Origin: Paraliobacillus sp. PM-2
GTDB taxonomy: Bacteria; Bacillota; Bacilli; Bacillales; Amphibacillaceae
Reading direction: 5' to 3'
DNA: 64,000 nt
NCBI RefSeq assembly: GCF_001368815.1
Contig: NZ_CTEI01000001.1
Span: 558,001 to 622,000, forward strand
Shown here: one piece after another, positions 42,533 to 52,109 of the stretch
How positions within the stretch are numbered: the stretch's first letter is position 1
Layout of the letters: each line of letters begins with the position of its first letter
Notes under the pieces: model-generated
The model's database searches: none
The model's input: the letters and a program-made list of their open reading frames with translations, nothing else
Told to the model about the DNA's origin: nothing
Program-made: the position numbers and the translations under genes

Positions 42533-42588
42533 AGACACCTCGTCAAAAAGGGATATTTATTGTTCCAAACAATGAGGTGTCTTTTTCT
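42533..42588 (+). terminator. Rho-independent terminator after nagE
   Basis: AGACACCTC pairs with GAGGTGTCT, enclosing a smaller internal hairpin, followed by TTTTTCT. Confidence 0.85.
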
Positions 42589-42685
42589 ATAACATTGTAG
42601 GCGCATAACATAATTATATTGGACAGCATGAAGCTCTTACTCTGTAGATAAATAGTATATTTAAAAAAGTAAAAGGGGTATAAAT

Positions 42686-45600
42686 GTGGCAAATCAGATA
42701 AAAAAATGTTTGATTGTTTTAATGGCTGTCGTACTAGTTACTAGTGGGATTCCAATTGGTCATCCAGTATATGCAAATGAACAAAGTCAAAATTCAGATC
42801 GTTATGAAATTTACCCAACTCCACAAGACATTCAGTATCACGAGGGTGAATTTGTTATACGTACAAATGCAAATGTAGTATTTGAACGTACAATTGATCA
42901 ACCAACAAAAGATCGAACAAATGAAATATTTGATGCGAAAAAGGTATCACTTTCTGAATCTGATCATCTAGTTGAAGGAACTACAAATATTTTAGTAGGA
43001 ACAGAAGGTTCAGAAGGATTTGTAGACAAATATTTCGATGAGAATGTCTCTTCAAATGCAGATTTCTTCCAAAAAACAGACTCCTATATTTTATATGTAA
43101 CAGATGGAACGATTGCAATCTTAGGAAAAAATACAGATGCAGCTTTTTATGGTGTGACAACCTTAAAGCATATTTTAAATCAAATAGAGGGCAAAACGAT
43201 TCATAATTTACAAATAAATGATTTTGCTTCCACGAAGGTAAGAGGATTTATTGAAGGGTACTACGGTATTCCTTGGACAGATCAAGATAGAATTTCTCTA
43301 ATGGAATTTGGTGGGGATTTTAAGATGACATCTTATATTTTTGCACCAAAGGACGATCCCTATCACAATAGTCAATGGAGAAAACCATATCCAGAAGAAC
43401 GTTTAAATGAAATAAAAAAAATGGTAGATGCAGGTAAAAAGAATAAGGTGAAGTTCGCATTTACCATCCATCCATATATGCATAACGGCATAAATGAGAG
43501 TAATTATGATGAAGGTATTGAAGCAATTAAAGATAAGTTTAACCAACTGTATGACATTGGTGTTCGACAATTTGGTGTTTTAGGTGATGATGCTGGTGGT
43601 ATTTCACCTGAATTAGTTGTACGAGTGATGAACGATTTAGACGAATGGGCAGAAAAGAAAGGTGACATTTACGATTTTATTACTGTACCAGCTGGCTATA
43701 ACACGGCATGGGCTAATTGGAATGAACTAGATGTACATGATGCAGGCTTTTCTGAAGATACCCATATAATGTGGACTGGTGACAGTGTGTTAGGTCATAT
43801 CACGCAACAAACGATCGATAATTTTAAAACGAGAAATCGAACGGAAGAAGAAGGTCCACGTCGTGATCCAGTATTTTGGCTTAATTGGCCAGTAAACGAT
43901 GTTAATATGAATCGCCTACTTATGGGTAAAGGTGAAATGTTAAATAAAGGTGTAACTGGGTTAGGTGGTGTTGTATCCAACCCAATGCAGGATGCAGAAC
44001 CTTCTAAGGTAGCACTCTTTGCTGTAGGTGACTATGCTTGGAACGTCAATGATTTCAATGAAGATAAAAGTTGGTACGATTCATTCAAATATGTTGATGA
44101 AAATGCAGGCGACGCACTTCGTACACTCGCAAGACATATGCAAGACCCTAAACCTAACAGCCATGGGTTAGTACTAAGTGAGTCAGAAGAAATAAAACCA
44201 TTACTTGAACAATTTAATCAAAAATATAATGCCAATGAGTCTATTATTGATATTGGTAATACGTTAATTGAAGAATTTGAAAAAATAGCTAAAGCTAGCG
44301 ATACATTTATGCAGAACTCTCAAAACGAGCGAATGAAGGAACAAGTGGAACCTTTTGCTAAATCATTAAAAGACTTAGCACATGCATCCATTGCATTTAT
44401 TAACACCGCTATTGCATTAGAAAATAATAATGATAATGCAGTTTGGGCTAACTTTTCACAAGGAAAGGCAGCTTATGATTCAAGTAAAACACATGATAGA
44501 CCAGTCATTAACGGAACGAAAAAAGCACTGCCAGGTTCTAAACGGTTAATTCCATTTGCGGAGAACTTAAAAGAAAGTCTATCTTCAGAAGTTAACCAAC
44601 TCCTCAATGTGGAACAATTGGTGATGAAGCCAATTTCTAATTATGGAAATGGGGACATCTATCAAGGGAAATTAGAAAACCTTATTGATGGCGATGATAG
44701 TTCAAAAGTTTGGTTTAATCGTTATATTGCGCAAGGTGATTATGTAGGCATCGAGTTTAATAAACCAATTTCTATTAAAGGTTTAAAGGTATTACAAGGG
44801 AAAAATGCTGCAGATAAAGATGCTTTCTTTTATGGGAAATTTCAATACTTTGATGCTGAGACAGAACAATGGAAAGATACGACTGGTACTTCTCACGGTG
44901 AGTATAAAAATGTAGTAGAAGAATCAGGCTTAGATATTACAACAACAAAAGTACGTTTTATTGTTGATCCATCAAAACCTATTAAGGGAGAAGGAGAAAA
45001 CAATCCAAAATGGGCGGCCTTTAGAGAATTTTCAATAGAGACTGAAGAAGAGATAGATACAGAACCATTAGAGCCATCTCTTATTAGAACAGATGATTGG
45101 ATTTTCCATGGTGGAACAAATGATGTAAGTGCATTAACAGATGATAATTCTTCAAGTTATATTTACTATGACCCTAGAAATAATCCAAATGATGTGACTT
45201 TAGAAGGCGATTATCTTGGCTTGGATTTAGGTAGAAAAATTAAACTAGGTAAAGTAAACATTGAGCTTGGTGTACCTAATAATCTGAATGATAAATTTGA
45301 GGAATTTGATTTACAGTACTCTACGGATGGAGAAACCTATCAAACCTATAAATCATATTCAAATGTGACGGAATTAGAAGAGGATTTAACGAGCGAAGAA
45401 ATTACTGCACGCTATGTCCGTATAAAGAATACAAAGGAAATTACGCGTTGGCTTGGATTTAGAACATTTAAAGTAGAGGCTGCTAAATATAATCTGGATG
45501 CATATACAAATGCTAATACGATTGATTTAAAATCAAGATTTGATAAAGATAGATTTGAATTACAGCCAGCCCAAGGTATTACGCTAAAAGATGGGGAATA

Positions 45601-48586
45601 TGTCGGACTTAAATTAGATCGCATTCATGATCTAAATCAAGTAACGACGGATCTATCAGCAAGCGCTGCAGATTTGCAATTACAAGTTGCTAAAAATGAA
45701 TATGAATGGACAACTGTTGATGACCCTACCAATGTTCCATCTGCTCGCTATATCCGATTGTTGAACACAACTGGAAGCGATGTGACATTTGATATTAATG
45801 CATTTGTTGCCACATCAACAGAATATGAACCACTTCATATAGAAGATTTTACATTTAATGAACCAAATGGACTGGACCAATCGGTTGATGGTGACCTAAC
45901 GACAGCGACTGTTTTTAAAGATCACCAACGTCAAGGGAAGCATTTAATCTATGATATTGGTCAAGAAATTGACTTAGATCAATTAGAAATTTATGTACAT
46001 GACTCAACGTTAGATTTCATCTATGACGGTATTGTATCTGTTTCAACAGATAAGAAAAATTGGGAGAAAGTGATGGAAATAGGAGATCAAGAGCCTAATG
46101 ACAATCGAAATGCTGATATCAATGACTCTTTCCCAAATCATAAAGTATCATATAATACGGTTTTAGCTGAAAATATAAACAAGCGTGCAAAATATATTAA
46201 GATTGAAACGACACAAGATGTGAATCGTTGGGTACAGATTAACGAATTAGTTATAAATGATGGTAAATATTATCCGGTTGCAAATAATGCAACATTTGAT
46301 GCGACGGTTATGGAAGAAAAAGGTGGAGAACCATCCAATTTAATAGATGGTGATTTAAACACGATGTACATTCCATCTGAAGGCAATGGAAAGCTAACCT
46401 ATCATATTTCCGAAAATAATGATAGAAATTCCATTACTATTTTACAAGGTAAAGGGAATGCTGGTACAACAGTGAAAGCAAGAATGGCCGATAAAGCAAC
46501 CCCTGAAAATGATGAGCTTGTCACATTAGGAACGTTAAATCAATCATTAAATCGTTTTGTGATTCCATCTGAAAAGCTGCTTTATGATATTGAGATAGAT
46601 TGGAACGAAGAAATTCCACAAATCTATGAATTATCTTTAACAGAAACATCAGATACTTCTGTTGATAAAACAGCTTTACAACAAGCAATTGATCAAGACA
46701 TTGACACGTCAACATTAACGACATCAAGTGTTAATGCGTATCAGGAAGCACTTAGCTTAGCTCAACATATTCTTGATAATCCGTATGTTGCCCAAATTTC
46801 AGTTGATAGTGCGAAAATTGCGCTAACTAACGCGATCGATCAAGTTGAAACAAAAGGTGACGCAAGTGTATTACAAGAAGCAGTTGAACAAGCTAGAGAT
46901 TTAGACAAAACACTTTATACTGAGTCATCATGGAGTGAACTTGAACTTGTACTTCAAGAGGCTGATGAAAAACTTTCAAATCCAGATAATTTATCTGTAA
47001 CAGATGTGGAAACATTAACAAATAAAATCAATCAGGCTAAAGACAATTTGAAGTATGAAATCATTAGCAAAGAAAATGCAATGATAGCGCTAGAAGATGC
47101 AAAGGCATTTAATAGTACCATCTCTAATCCAGATGAGACCTATACACAAGAAAGCTATCAAGCATTTATTGATGCAATTACAGCATTAGAGGCATTGTTG
47201 GAAAAAGATGAGACGACAGCAGTTGTTCCAACAAAATTTGTCGAAGCAAAAGAAACGTTAGAAAATGCCAAAAATAGTTTGGTAGATATAGCTGAGTTGT
47301 CTAATTTACTTGATGAATCAGATGCTATTTTAGAGAACGAGGCATTATATACAGCTTCGTCTTTCCAAGCATATCAAGATGCAATAACTACAGGAAAAGA
47401 AGTAGCAAAAACCGGTACAGAAGCACAGGTTCAAGAAGCGATCACCACAATCAAAGAAATGAAAAAAGATTTAGCATTTGCTGGTGATACGTCATCACTT
47501 AAATCTGCTGTGGAAGAATATGATCAATTAGCTGCAGATCATTATACGGAAGAATCATTTAATACATTTGAAACAAAATTAAATGAAGCGAAAGCGATGC
47601 TTGAAGCAAATGATGCAACAGATAAAGAAATTGCTCAAATGACCGAACAACTTAAAACAACGTATAATGATTTGGTCAATGTGAAACATTTAAAAGAGAA
47701 AATTGCTCAAGCACAAGCGTTTAATGAGTCAAATTATACACCAGCTTCTTATCAAACGTTGTCCGATGCGCTTCAAGACATGGAAGCAAAAGGGATTTTG
47801 AAAAATGGTGATGCAGATGCTGTGCAATCTGCAATTGAATCTATTTCAAGTGCAATGGAACAACTTGTTATGGCAGCTGATCATGAAAAAGTAAATGCCC
47901 TTCTTAAGTCTATGAAAGATATAACGATAGACAATTATACAACAGAATCAGCTAAGGACTTTAAGGAAGTACTGGATGAATTAATTGCATTTTCTGATTC
48001 AGACAATGCAAGTGCAACAGATTTTGCAGCATTAAAGTCATCTATGCTTAATGCAAAGGATAGTTTAGTTTCTGTAAAAGAATTAAAAACCGAACTTCAA
48101 GAAGCAAAAGATATAAATGCAAAAGATTACGTGGCATCTAGTTACAGTAAACTAGTTAACGCTATGGAACAAGCGGAAAATCTATTAGCTAATGGAACAG
48201 AAGCAGAAATTTCTGAAGCGATAGATCAAATAAATGTTCTAAGTGCAAATCTTCTATCCAAAGAAGCACTACAATCTGCTAAAGAAGCAGTGGAAAATGC
48301 AGAAGAATCACTGAATAATGAGGATTTTGATAAGGCAACAAAATTAGTTAATAAATTACCTGATTCTACCGAAAAGGAAAACTTGTTATTAGCATTATCT
48401 CAATTAGAAGATCAGGTTGGGCAAGGGAACAATAAAGAAGATGGCTCCTCTGAAGATGAGGGCCAAGATAAGAATGAAGAACTACCAAATACGTCTACAA
48501 ACATGTTCAATTTAATTGCTTTTGCGCTACTGCTGATAGTGGGTTCAATCGTTATGCTTTCGGTAAAAAGAAGAAATAATAAGTAA
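42686..48586 (+). CDS. Cell-wall-anchored GH84 beta-N-acetylglucosaminidase/hyaluronidase-like, multidomain
   Basis: 1966 residues. Signal peptide 1-31; N-terminal GH20b-like domain; GH84 barrel with RGFIEGYYGIPWTDQDR, YIFAPKDDPYHNSQW and the catalytic pair Asp301-Asp302 in FGVLGDDAGG. A helical domain follows, then at least three discoidin/CBM32-like modules (about 640-1310), then about eight FIVAR-like helical repeats (about 1330-1880), an acidic linker, LPNTS (from 1933), a membrane helix and KRRNNK. The layout resembles clostridial NagH/NagJ and other host-glycan enzymes. It is more distant from the two secreted paralogs than they are from each other. GTG start at 42686 behind AAAAGGGG; an overlapping ATG is out of frame. 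A terminator follows. Confidence 0.92.
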   Translation: MANQIKKCLIVLMAVVLVTSGIPIGHPVYANEQSQNSDRYEIYPTPQDIQYHEGEFVIRTNANVVFERTIDQPTKDRTNEIFDAKKVSLSESDHLVEGTTNILVGTEGSEGFVDKYFDENVSSNADFFQKTDSYILYVTDGTIAILGKNTDAAFYGVTTLKHILNQIEGKTIHNLQINDFASTKVRGFIEGYYGIPWTDQDRISLMEFGGDFKMTSYIFAPKDDPYHNSQWRKPYPEERLNEIKKMVDAGKKNKVKFAFTIHPYMHNGINESNYDEGIEAIKDKFNQLYDIGVRQFGVLGDDAGGISPELVVRVMNDLDEWAEKKGDIYDFITVPAGYNTAWANWNELDVHDAGFSEDTHIMWTGDSVLGHITQQTIDNFKTRNRTEEEGPRRDPVFWLNWPVNDVNMNRLLMGKGEMLNKGVTGLGGVVSNPMQDAEPSKVALFAVGDYAWNVNDFNEDKSWYDSFKYVDENAGDALRTLARHMQDPKPNSHGLVLSESEEIKPLLEQFNQKYNANESIIDIGNTLIEEFEKIAKASDTFMQNSQNERMKEQVEPFAKSLKDLAHASIAFINTAIALENNNDNAVWANFSQGKAAYDSSKTHDRPVINGTKKALPGSKRLIPFAENLKESLSSEVNQLLNVEQLVMKPISNYGNGDIYQGKLENLIDGDDSSKVWFNRYIAQGDYVGIEFNKPISIKGLKVLQGKNAADKDAFFYGKFQYFDAETEQWKDTTGTSHGEYKNVVEESGLDITTTKVRFIVDPSKPIKGEGENNPKWAAFREFSIETEEEIDTEPLEPSLIRTDDWIFHGGTNDVSALTDDNSSSYIYYDPRNNPNDVTLEGDYLGLDLGRKIKLGKVNIELGVPNNLNDKFEEFDLQYSTDGETYQTYKSYSNVTELEEDLTSEEITARYVRIKNTKEITRWLGFRTFKVEAAKYNLDAYTNANTIDLKSRFDKDRFELQPAQGITLKDGEYVGLKLDRIHDLNQVTTDLSASAADLQLQVAKNEYEWTTVDDPTNVPSARYIRLLNTTGSDVTFDINAFVATSTEYEPLHIEDFTFNEPNGLDQSVDGDLTTATVFKDHQRQGKHLIYDIGQEIDLDQLEIYVHDSTLDFIYDGIVSVSTDKKNWEKVMEIGDQEPNDNRNADINDSFPNHKVSYNTVLAENINKRAKYIKIETTQDVNRWVQINELVINDGKYYPVANNATFDATVMEEKGGEPSNLIDGDLNTMYIPSEGNGKLTYHISENNDRNSITILQGKGNAGTTVKARMADKATPENDELVTLGTLNQSLNRFVIPSEKLLYDIEIDWNEEIPQIYELSLTETSDTSVDKTALQQAIDQDIDTSTLTTSSVNAYQEALSLAQHILDNPYVAQISVDSAKIALTNAIDQVETKGDASVLQEAVEQARDLDKTLYTESSWSELELVLQEADEKLSNPDNLSVTDVETLTNKINQAKDNLKYEIISKENAMIALEDAKAFNSTISNPDETYTQESYQAFIDAITALEALLEKDETTAVVPTKFVEAKETLENAKNSLVDIAELSNLLDESDAILENEALYTASSFQAYQDAITTGKEVAKTGTEAQVQEAITTIKEMKKDLAFAGDTSSLKSAVEEYDQLAADHYTEESFNTFETKLNEAKAMLEANDATDKEIAQMTEQLKTTYNDLVNVKHLKEKIAQAQAFNESNYTPASYQTLSDALQDMEAKGILKNGDADAVQSAIESISSAMEQLVMAADHEKVNALLKSMKDITIDNYTTESAKDFKEVLDELIAFSDSDNASATDFAALKSSMLNAKDSLVSVKELKTELQEAKDINAKDYVASSYSKLVNAMEQAENLLANGTEAEISEAIDQINVLSANLLSKEALQSAKEAVENAEESLNNEDFDKATKLVNKLPDSTEKENLLLALSQLEDQVGQGNNKEDGSSEDEGQDKNEELPNTSTNMFNLIAFALLLIVGSIVMLSVKRRNNK

Positions 48587-48591
48587 TGTGA

Positions 48592-48618
48592 AAGAGCCAG
48601 TTTATTAAACTGGCTCTT
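48592..48618 (+). terminator. Rho-independent terminator after the large GH84 gene
   Basis: AAGAGCCAGTTT and AAACTGGCTCTT form a perfect 12-bp stem with a 3-nt loop, then CCTTTAAA. Confidence 0.85.
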
Positions 48619-49158
48619 CCTTTAAATTAAATGATCTAATGATTGTTTTAAAAACAAATGGATAAAACAATTTTGTGAAAAAACGTACATTTTTATTAGT
48701 TTTTTTAACAGCTTAGGAGACTAATTTTCCTAAGGGGTTAGCTGAAGTATAAAAGTTATTGCTGTTAGCTAAAAAAATATTAAATATCTTGGCTATTTTA
48801 GTCGAAATGTATTAAAATCAAATCATGGAACTAAAATATTTACAACATGTTAATAGGTAATTTTACCATTCATAATTGTTGTATTTGGCTTTGCATTACT
48901 TGCAGGAAATAACCTAACTAGCTTATTTTGTGTACTATGATTATTGCTGTACACCATTTTTTTATCCCATAACTAGGTAATAGACATTTTGGCTACGTGC
49001 ACATTAAAGGTTCTAAACACGCTGCAAATGTAATTATTTAGCATAAATTAAGTTATGTAAGCGTAGTAATTTATAATTATATTTGTGCCTTTTATTGGGA
49101 TGATATGTAATTTGTGATAAAGGGATATTTCCTAGCAAATTGTAAGGAGGTTGCTTCA
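48619..49158. other. Intergenic region upstream of the antiterminator gene
   Basis: 540 bp of very AT-rich DNA. A short hydrophobic open stretch near 48870-48935 (VVFGFALLAGNNLTSL) has no start or context and may be a membrane-gene remnant. No RAT-like element was recognised here. Confidence 0.45.
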
Positions 49159-49974
49159 ATGAAATTAAAGAAAATTTTAAATAACAATGCGGTATTGGTG
49201 GTAGATGGCAACCAAGAAAAAGTCGCAGTCGGCACAGGAATTGCTTATGGTAAAAAGAAAAATGATGTCATTAATAAAAATAAGATAGAGAAACTATTTG
49301 TAATGAAAGAAAATGAAAAATTACAACAGCTTCTTAGCAGAATTTCTGAGGAACATTTCATTATCTCGGAAGAAATTATTTCTTACGCAGAACAAACGAT
49401 TGGTATGAAGTTGAGTGAGCATATCCATATCACATTAACCGATCATGTGTCATTTTCTATTGAAAGAATTCAAAATGGTATGCATTTAAAAAACAAATTA
49501 TTAAATGAAATCAAAATCTTATACAAAGAAGAATTTGAGATAGGTTTATGGGCATTAAAAAAAATGAAAGAAAGACTAGATATTGATATGCCGATTGATG
49601 AAGCAGCTTTTATTGCATTACATATTCATACCATGAAGCTCTCAGGAGGGAATTATAAAGAAACGGTAAGACAGACCACGATTGTAAGTGAAATGGTTCA
49701 AGTCATAGTAGATTATTTAGGTTTAAAAATAAAAGAAGATGATATTTCCTATCAGCGACTGATCACGCACTTGCGCTTTGTATTACATCGAGTCAAACAT
49801 AGTGACCAATATTCAATGGATCCAGAAATGCTAACGATGATTAAAGACAAGTTTTCTCAGTCCTATCATTGTGCGAAAGAAGTGAGTGAACAGATAGCAG
49901 CTACTTATCATATTGATTTTCCAGAGTCAGAATTAGGGTATATTGCTATCCACTTAGAAAGACTTAGAGAGTAG
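49159..49974 (+). CDS. BglG-family transcriptional antiterminator (LicT/GlcT/SacY type)
   Basis: 271 residues. The N-terminal RNA-binding domain (MKLKKILNNNAVLVVDGNQ, then GTGIAYGKKKND) binds RAT hairpins; two PRD domains follow with paired histidines (LSEHIHITLTDH, ALHIHTMKLSG; LRFVLHRVKHS, YIAIHLERLRE) that are phosphorylated by PTS proteins. The start is ATG at 49159 with AAGGAGG 8 nt upstream; an upstream in-frame codon at 49114 is rejected because the domain begins at MKLKK. The RAT/terminator before the EIIA gene (40037-40119) is its most evident target in this window. Confidence 0.9.
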   Translation: MKLKKILNNNAVLVVDGNQEKVAVGTGIAYGKKKNDVINKNKIEKLFVMKENEKLQQLLSRISEEHFIISEEIISYAEQTIGMKLSEHIHITLTDHVSFSIERIQNGMHLKNKLLNEIKILYKEEFEIGLWALKKMKERLDIDMPIDEAAFIALHIHTMKLSGGNYKETVRQTTIVSEMVQVIVDYLGLKIKEDDISYQRLITHLRFVLHRVKHSDQYSMDPEMLTMIKDKFSQSYHCAKEVSEQIAATYHIDFPESELGYIAIHLERLRE

Positions 49975-50104
49975 AGTTTCATTTTTTTATAGAAGTTTAG
50001 TAAAGAAAGTGAATGCTAACAAGTCTTGTGTGAGATGAAATTTCTGGTATAATGGAATGGTGTTGGAAATATTGTATATTTTTTATAGATAGGAAGATTG
50101 TAGA

Positions 50105-51022
50105 ATGGGTCATCCAAAGCAACGTCGTTTTAATAAAAAAGTGTGGATAGTAACACCGATAATTATTGTTCTTGTATTAGGGTTAGGAATGGGTGCTTAT
50201 GCATGGTCGGTTTATGATAGTGTGAAACAAACGGTAAATGAAAAAATGCATGAGCCAGTTTCATCAATTAATACAAGCTTAACAGAGAAAAAAATGAGAT
50301 CAACAGAACAAATTAATGTATTATTACTAGGTGTAGATGAAAGAACAAACGATAGTGGACGTTCAGATGCGTTATTAGTCATGACGTTAAAACCAAAAGA
50401 AAACAAAATACAGCTAGTTAGTATACCACGTGATACACGAACAATGATTATTGGTAAAGGATATAAAGATAAAATTAATCATGCGTATGCTTTTGGTGGC
50501 GCAGACATGTCCGTTAATACAGTGGAAAGTTTTCTAGATATTGAATTAGATTATTTTGTTCGTATTAATATGGAAGGTTTAAAAGAATTAGTTGATGCAT
50601 TAGGTACAATTACTGTTCAAAATGATATTGCCTGGAATGACGGGAAGTATGATTTTACAATTGGCCCAGTAGAAATGGATGGAGACAAGACGTTGCATTA
50701 TGTACGGATGCGAAAAGATGACCCAGCCGGTGACTTTGGACGCACGACAAGACAACGTAAAGTGATTGAAGCAATTGTGAAGCAAGGTGCAACGTTAGAT
50801 AGTGTAACTAAAATTAATGATTTAGTAGATATATTAGGTAATAATATGACGACAAGTATGACTTTTGATAATATGAAGGCATTATTTACAGGTTATCGAA
50901 ACACAATCAAAAACATTGAAAGTTATCAAGTCAAAGGAAGCGGAACAACGATTGATAATATTTATTATTATATCGTTCCACAAGCAGAAATAACAAACGT
51001 ACACAAAATGATTGCAGAATAA
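50105..51022 (+). CDS. LytR-CpsA-Psr family glycopolymer ligase
   Basis: 305 residues with an N-terminal membrane helix (about 13-34) and an extracellular LCP domain. INVLLLGVDERTNDSGRSDALLVMTL, SIPRDTRTMI, DKINHAYAFGG and GDFGRTTRQRKVI hold the conserved Arg and Asp residues that bind polyprenyl pyrophosphate. LCP enzymes attach wall teichoic acids or other glycopolymers to peptidoglycan. Single gene; a REP pair begins 1 bp after its stop. Confidence 0.92.
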   Translation: MGHPKQRRFNKKVWIVTPIIIVLVLGLGMGAYAWSVYDSVKQTVNEKMHEPVSSINTSLTEKKMRSTEQINVLLLGVDERTNDSGRSDALLVMTLKPKENKIQLVSIPRDTRTMIIGKGYKDKINHAYAFGGADMSVNTVESFLDIELDYFVRINMEGLKELVDALGTITVQNDIAWNDGKYDFTIGPVEMDGDKTLHYVRMRKDDPAGDFGRTTRQRKVIEAIVKQGATLDSVTKINDLVDILGNNMTTSMTFDNMKALFTGYRNTIKNIESYQVKGSGTTIDNIYYYIVPQAEITNVHKMIAE

Positions 51023-51023
51023 T

Positions 51024-51093
51024 GGGACAGGGGGTCAGGCCCTCTGTCCCATTATTTGTTGAAGTGGGACAAGGTGCCTGCCCCCCCTGTCCC
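51024..51093. repeat. REP pair (A and B subtypes)
   Basis: 51024-51050 (GGGACAGGGGGTCAGG, CCCTCTGTCCC) 1 bp after the LCP stop, and 51066-51093 (AAGGTGCCTGCCCCCC type, one base longer), 15 bp apart. Confidence 0.88.
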
Positions 51094-51115
51094 AATCCTT
51101 TGTTCCATTTTTCAC

Positions 51116-51144
51116 TTGAATATAGACCGTCTGGATAGTATAGT
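51116..51144 (+). promoter_or_regulatory. tetR promoter with operator in the spacer
   Basis: TTGAAT, 17 bp, TATAGT. The spacer and -10 carry GACCGTCTGGATAGTATAG (51125-51143), 16 of 19 identical to the site at 52011-52029 upstream of the carnitine operon. TetR binding here would block RNA polymerase and give autoregulation. Confidence 0.78.
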
Positions 51145-51184
51145 AAAAGTGAAATATTGAATTTTAAAAGGAAAAGGTGTTCAA

Positions 51185-51721
51185 ATGGGACGTTTGTCTA
51201 GAAAAGTGGAAATTCTTAATGCAGCATCAAAGATAGTTAGTAAACGTGGCATTTTTAATTTGACATTAGATGCTGTTGCTGTAGAAGCAGGAATAAGTAA
51301 AGGGGGCTTGTTGTATCATTTCCCTTCCAAAGAGGCATTGGTGGAAGGAATGGTAGAACATCTTGCTAAAAATTACCGTGAGAAAATAGCCAACAATGCG
51401 AAAGAAGATGAAAATGAACGTGGTAGGTGGATACGTTCTTATGTCGATGTTACGTTTAATCAAACATATGAAAATAAAGACATGAACGCTGGATTACTGG
51501 CTGCAAAAGCTGTTAATGCTGACCTTTTAGACCCTATTCGGAAATTATATGAAGAGTGGCAAGAGAGTATAGAAAATGAAGGAATTGATCCAATGAAAGC
51601 AACCATTATTCGTCTAGCAACAGACGGAATCTGGCTTGCTGAGTTGTTTGATATTTATCATATTGAAGAAAAGAAAAAGCAAGAGGTGTATAAAGTTTTA
51701 TTAGAATTAATCGACGAATAA
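51185..51721 (+). CDS. TetR-family regulator of the carnitine operon
   Basis: 178 residues. The N-terminal HTH (LDAVAVEAGISKGGLLYHFPSKEALV) is a classic TetR signature; the C-terminal domain resembles TetR_C members that bind small ligands or acyl-CoA. It is transcribed in the same direction as, and 388 bp before, the carnitine genes, and near-identical palindromes overlie both promoters. Likely a local repressor released by carnitine, dehydrocarnitine or a CoA derivative (inference). Confidence 0.9.
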   Translation: MGRLSRKVEILNAASKIVSKRGIFNLTLDAVAVEAGISKGGLLYHFPSKEALVEGMVEHLAKNYREKIANNAKEDENERGRWIRSYVDVTFNQTYENKDMNAGLLAAKAVNADLLDPIRKLYEEWQESIENEGIDPMKATIIRLATDGIWLAELFDIYHIEEKKKQEVYKVLLELIDE

Positions 51722-51738
51722 TTAGTATGCAATGGTAA

Positions 51739-51790
51739 GGGCATTTGTCAAAAAAAGTATTAGACAGATGTTCTTTTTTTTTATCATCAG
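51739..51790 (+). terminator. Rho-independent terminator after tetR
   Basis: GGGCATTTGTC and GACAGATGTTC pair with G-T tolerance, followed by a long T-run. Confidence 0.7.
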
Positions 51791-52001
51791 CCGAATCCTT
51801 CCTACATCCTATTCCATCATTTTGCAAAACATAAAGGATATATATGTATGTTTTGACTATATTTGTTTATATTATTTACTTTTATGAAGAAAAAGTTTAA
51901 TTTTTTTATAAAAAACGCTTACCCCTTGCTACATAAGGAATCAGAACTGTTTTAACTAAATTAGAAAGCGCATTCATCATGGAGAATTTTCTGTTTTCTC
52001 C

Positions 52002-52030
52002 TTGAAAGAGTACCGTCCGGATGGTATAGT
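52002..52030 (+). promoter_or_regulatory. Carnitine operon promoter with TetR operator in the spacer
   Basis: TTGAAA at 52002, 17 bp, TATAGT at 52025. The palindrome TACCGTCCGGATGGTA (52011-52026, near-perfect two-fold symmetry) lies within the spacer and -10. The gap 51791-52001 shows no gene. Confidence 0.8.
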
Positions 52031-52109
52031 TTTGATTGTGCATTCGACGAAGACAAATTTAAATCGACAATTTTGTGACTAAGAAATAAACGAAGAGGAG
52101 TGGTGAACA

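Noticed and set aside
51901-51930. cre-like box on the minus strand near AACGCTTACC
   Set aside because: Only a partial match and it overlaps no promoter.
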